Assembly (NCBI GenBank): GCA_014384345.1
Contig: JACNGB010000039.1
Location: forward strand, 1 to 39,838
From: Candidatus Thioglobus pontius
GTDB lineage: Bacteria > Pseudomonadota > Gammaproteobacteria > PS1 > Pseudothioglobaceae
Reading direction: 5' to 3'
Length of the DNA stretch: 39,838 nt
The position numbers were made by a program, and so were the translations under genes. The notes beneath the pieces were generated by a model. That model was not told where the DNA came from. It was given only the letters and a program-made list of their open reading frames with translations, and searched no databases. This document shows positions 38,620 through 39,838 of the stretch, piece after piece (position 1 is the stretch's first letter; every line of letters begins with the position of its first letter).

Positions 38620-39057
38620 ATGTACTTTAAAAACTCTGTTGCCGCCATTCTTGTTATCTTTGCAATTATTATTGGCGCTAAAACATTCTTCAGCAATTTA
38701 ATTCACGTAGGTTATGATGACAACTTAACGGTTGCGCAGCGTATTGCACCATTAGGCCAAGTATATTTAGAAGGTGACATTGACGTTAACGCCATTAAAG
38801 CTCCGGTTAAAACTGCTGCTAAAGCGCGTAGTGGTGAAGAGGTTTACACTGCAGTTTGTGCGTCGTGTCACTCAGTCGGTGTGATGAACGCGCCTAAATT
38901 TGGCAACAAAGCTGATTGGGCGCCAAGAGTTGAACGTGGCATTGCAGATTTAGTTAAGGTATCTATTTCTGGTAAAGGCGCTATGCCACCTAAAGGCACG
39001 TGTATGGATTGTTCGGATGATGAGCTAAAAGCAGCCATTGAGCACATGATCAAGTAA
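38620..39057 (+). CDS. Membrane-anchored cytochrome c5
   Basis: 145 residues. An uncleaved or signal-anchor helix at about 5-25 is followed by a linker and a class I c-type cytochrome. Heme is attached at CASCH (80-84), with H84 and M122 (GAMPPKG) as axial ligands. C128 and C131 (CMDC) are the extra pair typical of cytochrome c5. It likely carries electrons between the bc1 complex and a terminal oxidase or a sulfur-oxidising enzyme, on the periplasmic face; its partner is unknown. It stands alone, with a terminator after it. Confidence 0.93.
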   Translation: MYFKNSVAAILVIFAIIIGAKTFFSNLIHVGYDDNLTVAQRIAPLGQVYLEGDIDVNAIKAPVKTAAKARSGEEVYTAVCASCHSVGVMNAPKFGNKADWAPRVERGIADLVKVSISGKGAMPPKGTCMDCSDDELKAAIEHMIK

Positions 39058-39075
39058 AAAGTTTCTACAACTTTG

Positions 39076-39115
39076 CTCGTCTAACTTGCATATCAGTTTA
39101 GACGAGTATTTTTAT
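39076..39115 (+). terminator. Rho-independent terminator after cytochrome c5
   Basis: CTCGTCTAA (39076-39084) and TTAGACGAG (39098-39106) form a perfect 9-bp stem with a 13-base loop, followed by TATTTTTATTTT. The second arm overlaps the start of the palindromic element. Confidence 0.85.
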
Positions 39116-39219
39116 TTTCTGCAAGGCTTTTAAGATTTTTTGTCGACGGGAGTTTAGATTTTACTAAACGACCAAGTAAAAAATCTTAAGTAACGCAACA
39201 GAAAAACAAAAGACGAAAT
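39102..39219. repeat. Structured palindromic element, copy 2
   Basis: 118 bases, sharing ends with copy 1 at 31589-31703. Nested perfect stems: TTTTCTG/CAGAAAA (39115-39121 and 39199-39205), TTAAGATTTTTT/AAAAAATCTTAA (39130-39141 and 39178-39189) and GTTTAG/CTAAAC (39152-39157 and 39164-39169). On the minus strand it begins right after the asparaginase-like stop, as copy 1 does after nuoD. The stems differ in sequence from copy 1 but keep pairing, which suggests conserved structure. Confidence 0.8.
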
Positions 39220-39705
39220 CTAAATTTCTGTAAAAATGCCTAGGCTTTTGTCTTTCTTTACTTTGTCAAAATCAAACACTTGGCCATTCATAGCAATATA
39301 CACACCATTTGACTTAAGTTGCACTGCACTCAAAGCCACACCCAAATTAAACAAGGCATCAGAATTGTCAATTGAATATGGAATCATTGATCCAAACAAA
39401 ATCACAGTTTTGTCTTTAATGCTTTTAGCCAAAAATCGAGCCGTTTCCACCATAGTATCCGTACCATGTGTAATTAAGATATGTTGCTCATCACAAGACT
39501 GGCACTTATCCAAAATAAAAGAGCGATCTGCATCAGTCATTTCCAACGAATCTTTTAAAAACAATACCTCAGACAAGGTGTCAGCCATCGATCGTCCGCG
39601 ATTAAGCATATCCACTATATGCGTTTCAGTAAATGACAATTCACCAGTTAACTCCTTGTAGCTCTTGTCAATCGTACCGCCAGTGATTAAAACTTTGATT
39701 TTCAT
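39220..39705 (-). CDS. Asparaginase-like single-domain protein
   Basis: 161 residues, about half of a normal L-asparaginase. It has the N-terminal domain of the family with GGTID (9-13, T11 as nucleophile) and HGTDTM (80-85, T82 and D83). The second domain and the usual active-site lysine are missing. One-domain asparaginase homologues of this length occur in other bacteria, so it need not be a broken gene. Substrate unknown. No frameshift is seen. Confidence 0.8.
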   Translation of the reverse strand: MKIKVLITGGTIDKSYKELTGELSFTETHIVDMLNRGRSMADTLSEVLFLKDSLEMTDADRSFILDKCQSCDEQHILITHGTDTMVETARFLAKSIKDKTVILFGSMIPYSIDNSDALFNLGVALSAVQLKSNGVYIAMNGQVFDFDKVKKDKSLGIFTEI

Positions 39706-39718
39706 GCGCTCATCATAC

Positions 39719-39794
39719 CTTGACCCGGTATTAGATTTTTTCCTAATTACATCGCCCTTTACACAGCCTTTTCTAAAATTTAAATTGGGTCAAG
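39719..39794. repeat. Spaced inverted repeat CTTGACCC / GGGTCAAG
   Basis: Perfect 8-base arms at 39719-39726 and 39787-39794, 60 bases apart, in the gap between the asparaginase-like gene and the window end. Between them is AT-rich sequence without a gene. It may be a pair of operator half-sites or the ends of a small element. Confidence 0.35.
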
Positions 39795-39805
39795 ACAACT
39801 TAAGC

Positions 39806-39838
39806 ATGAATAAAAACCTGTTAAAGTACCGTCATGAC
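39806..39838 (+). CDS. Possible start of a further gene, cut by the window end
   Basis: ATG at 39806 gives MNKNLLKYRHD before the window ends. The KYRHD ending is like the beginning of OafA-type acyltransferases (YR.DIDGLRA), but eleven residues are too few to identify it. No strong ribosome binding site. Confidence 0.25.
   Translation, partial: MNKNLLKYRHD

Overview
The window reads as a chromosomal segment of an AT-rich gammaproteobacterium. The complete 14-gene nuoA-N operon with separate nuoC and nuoD, the purM-purN-DUF3108, pyrH-frr and yhdP-tldD pairs, Hda, and CmoB all fit that class. Overall gene style and base composition suggest the sulfur-oxidising SUP05/Thioglobus group or a relative, but this is an inference from general resemblance; no marker such as 16S rRNA is present.

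Region 1 (1-6663) is a defence and toxin-antitoxin island, all on the minus strand. It holds a type I restriction-modification operon in the order radC, hsdM, a RhuM-Fic/Doc fusion gene, and hsdS (cut by the window edge). A tiny ArfA-like ORF follows, then an AbiEi/AbiEii pair with a symmetric repeat array upstream, then a prlF-yhaV toxin-antitoxin operon whose third gene is a metallophosphoesterase. The island lies on the 3' side of a tRNA-Leu(UAG) gene (6857-6941), where genomic islands commonly integrate. No integrase is seen in this window.

Region 2 (about 6940-20118) is housekeeping: a small DUF2892 membrane protein, siroheme synthase cysG, a Cys-rich unknown, hda, pgsA, purM-purN-DUF3108, uvrA, pyrH-frr with a strong shared terminator, a small secreted protein, then cmoB, a zinc-binding-protein-like gene with ten DEH repeats, and bioC. 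Genes are tightly packed: three convergent pairs overlap at their stops or are one base apart.

Region 3 (20120-34567) is the nuo operon for respiratory complex I, read on the minus strand from nuoA to nuoN. Most junctions are overlaps or a few bases, but two are interrupted: nuoD/nuoE by a structured palindromic element, and nuoA/nuoB by a roughly 150-bp insert that carries a small ORF.

Region 4 (34661-39838) holds yhdP-tldD on the minus strand, a membrane-anchored cytochrome c5 on the plus strand, a second copy of the palindromic element, a one-domain asparaginase-like gene, and perhaps the first codons of another gene.

The most interesting items are the RhuM-Fic/Doc protein embedded by overlapping codons in the hsd operon, the dispersed palindromic element with compensatory stem changes, the TA operon with an attached phosphoesterase, the AbiE operator-like array, and the insert in the nuoA-nuoB gap.
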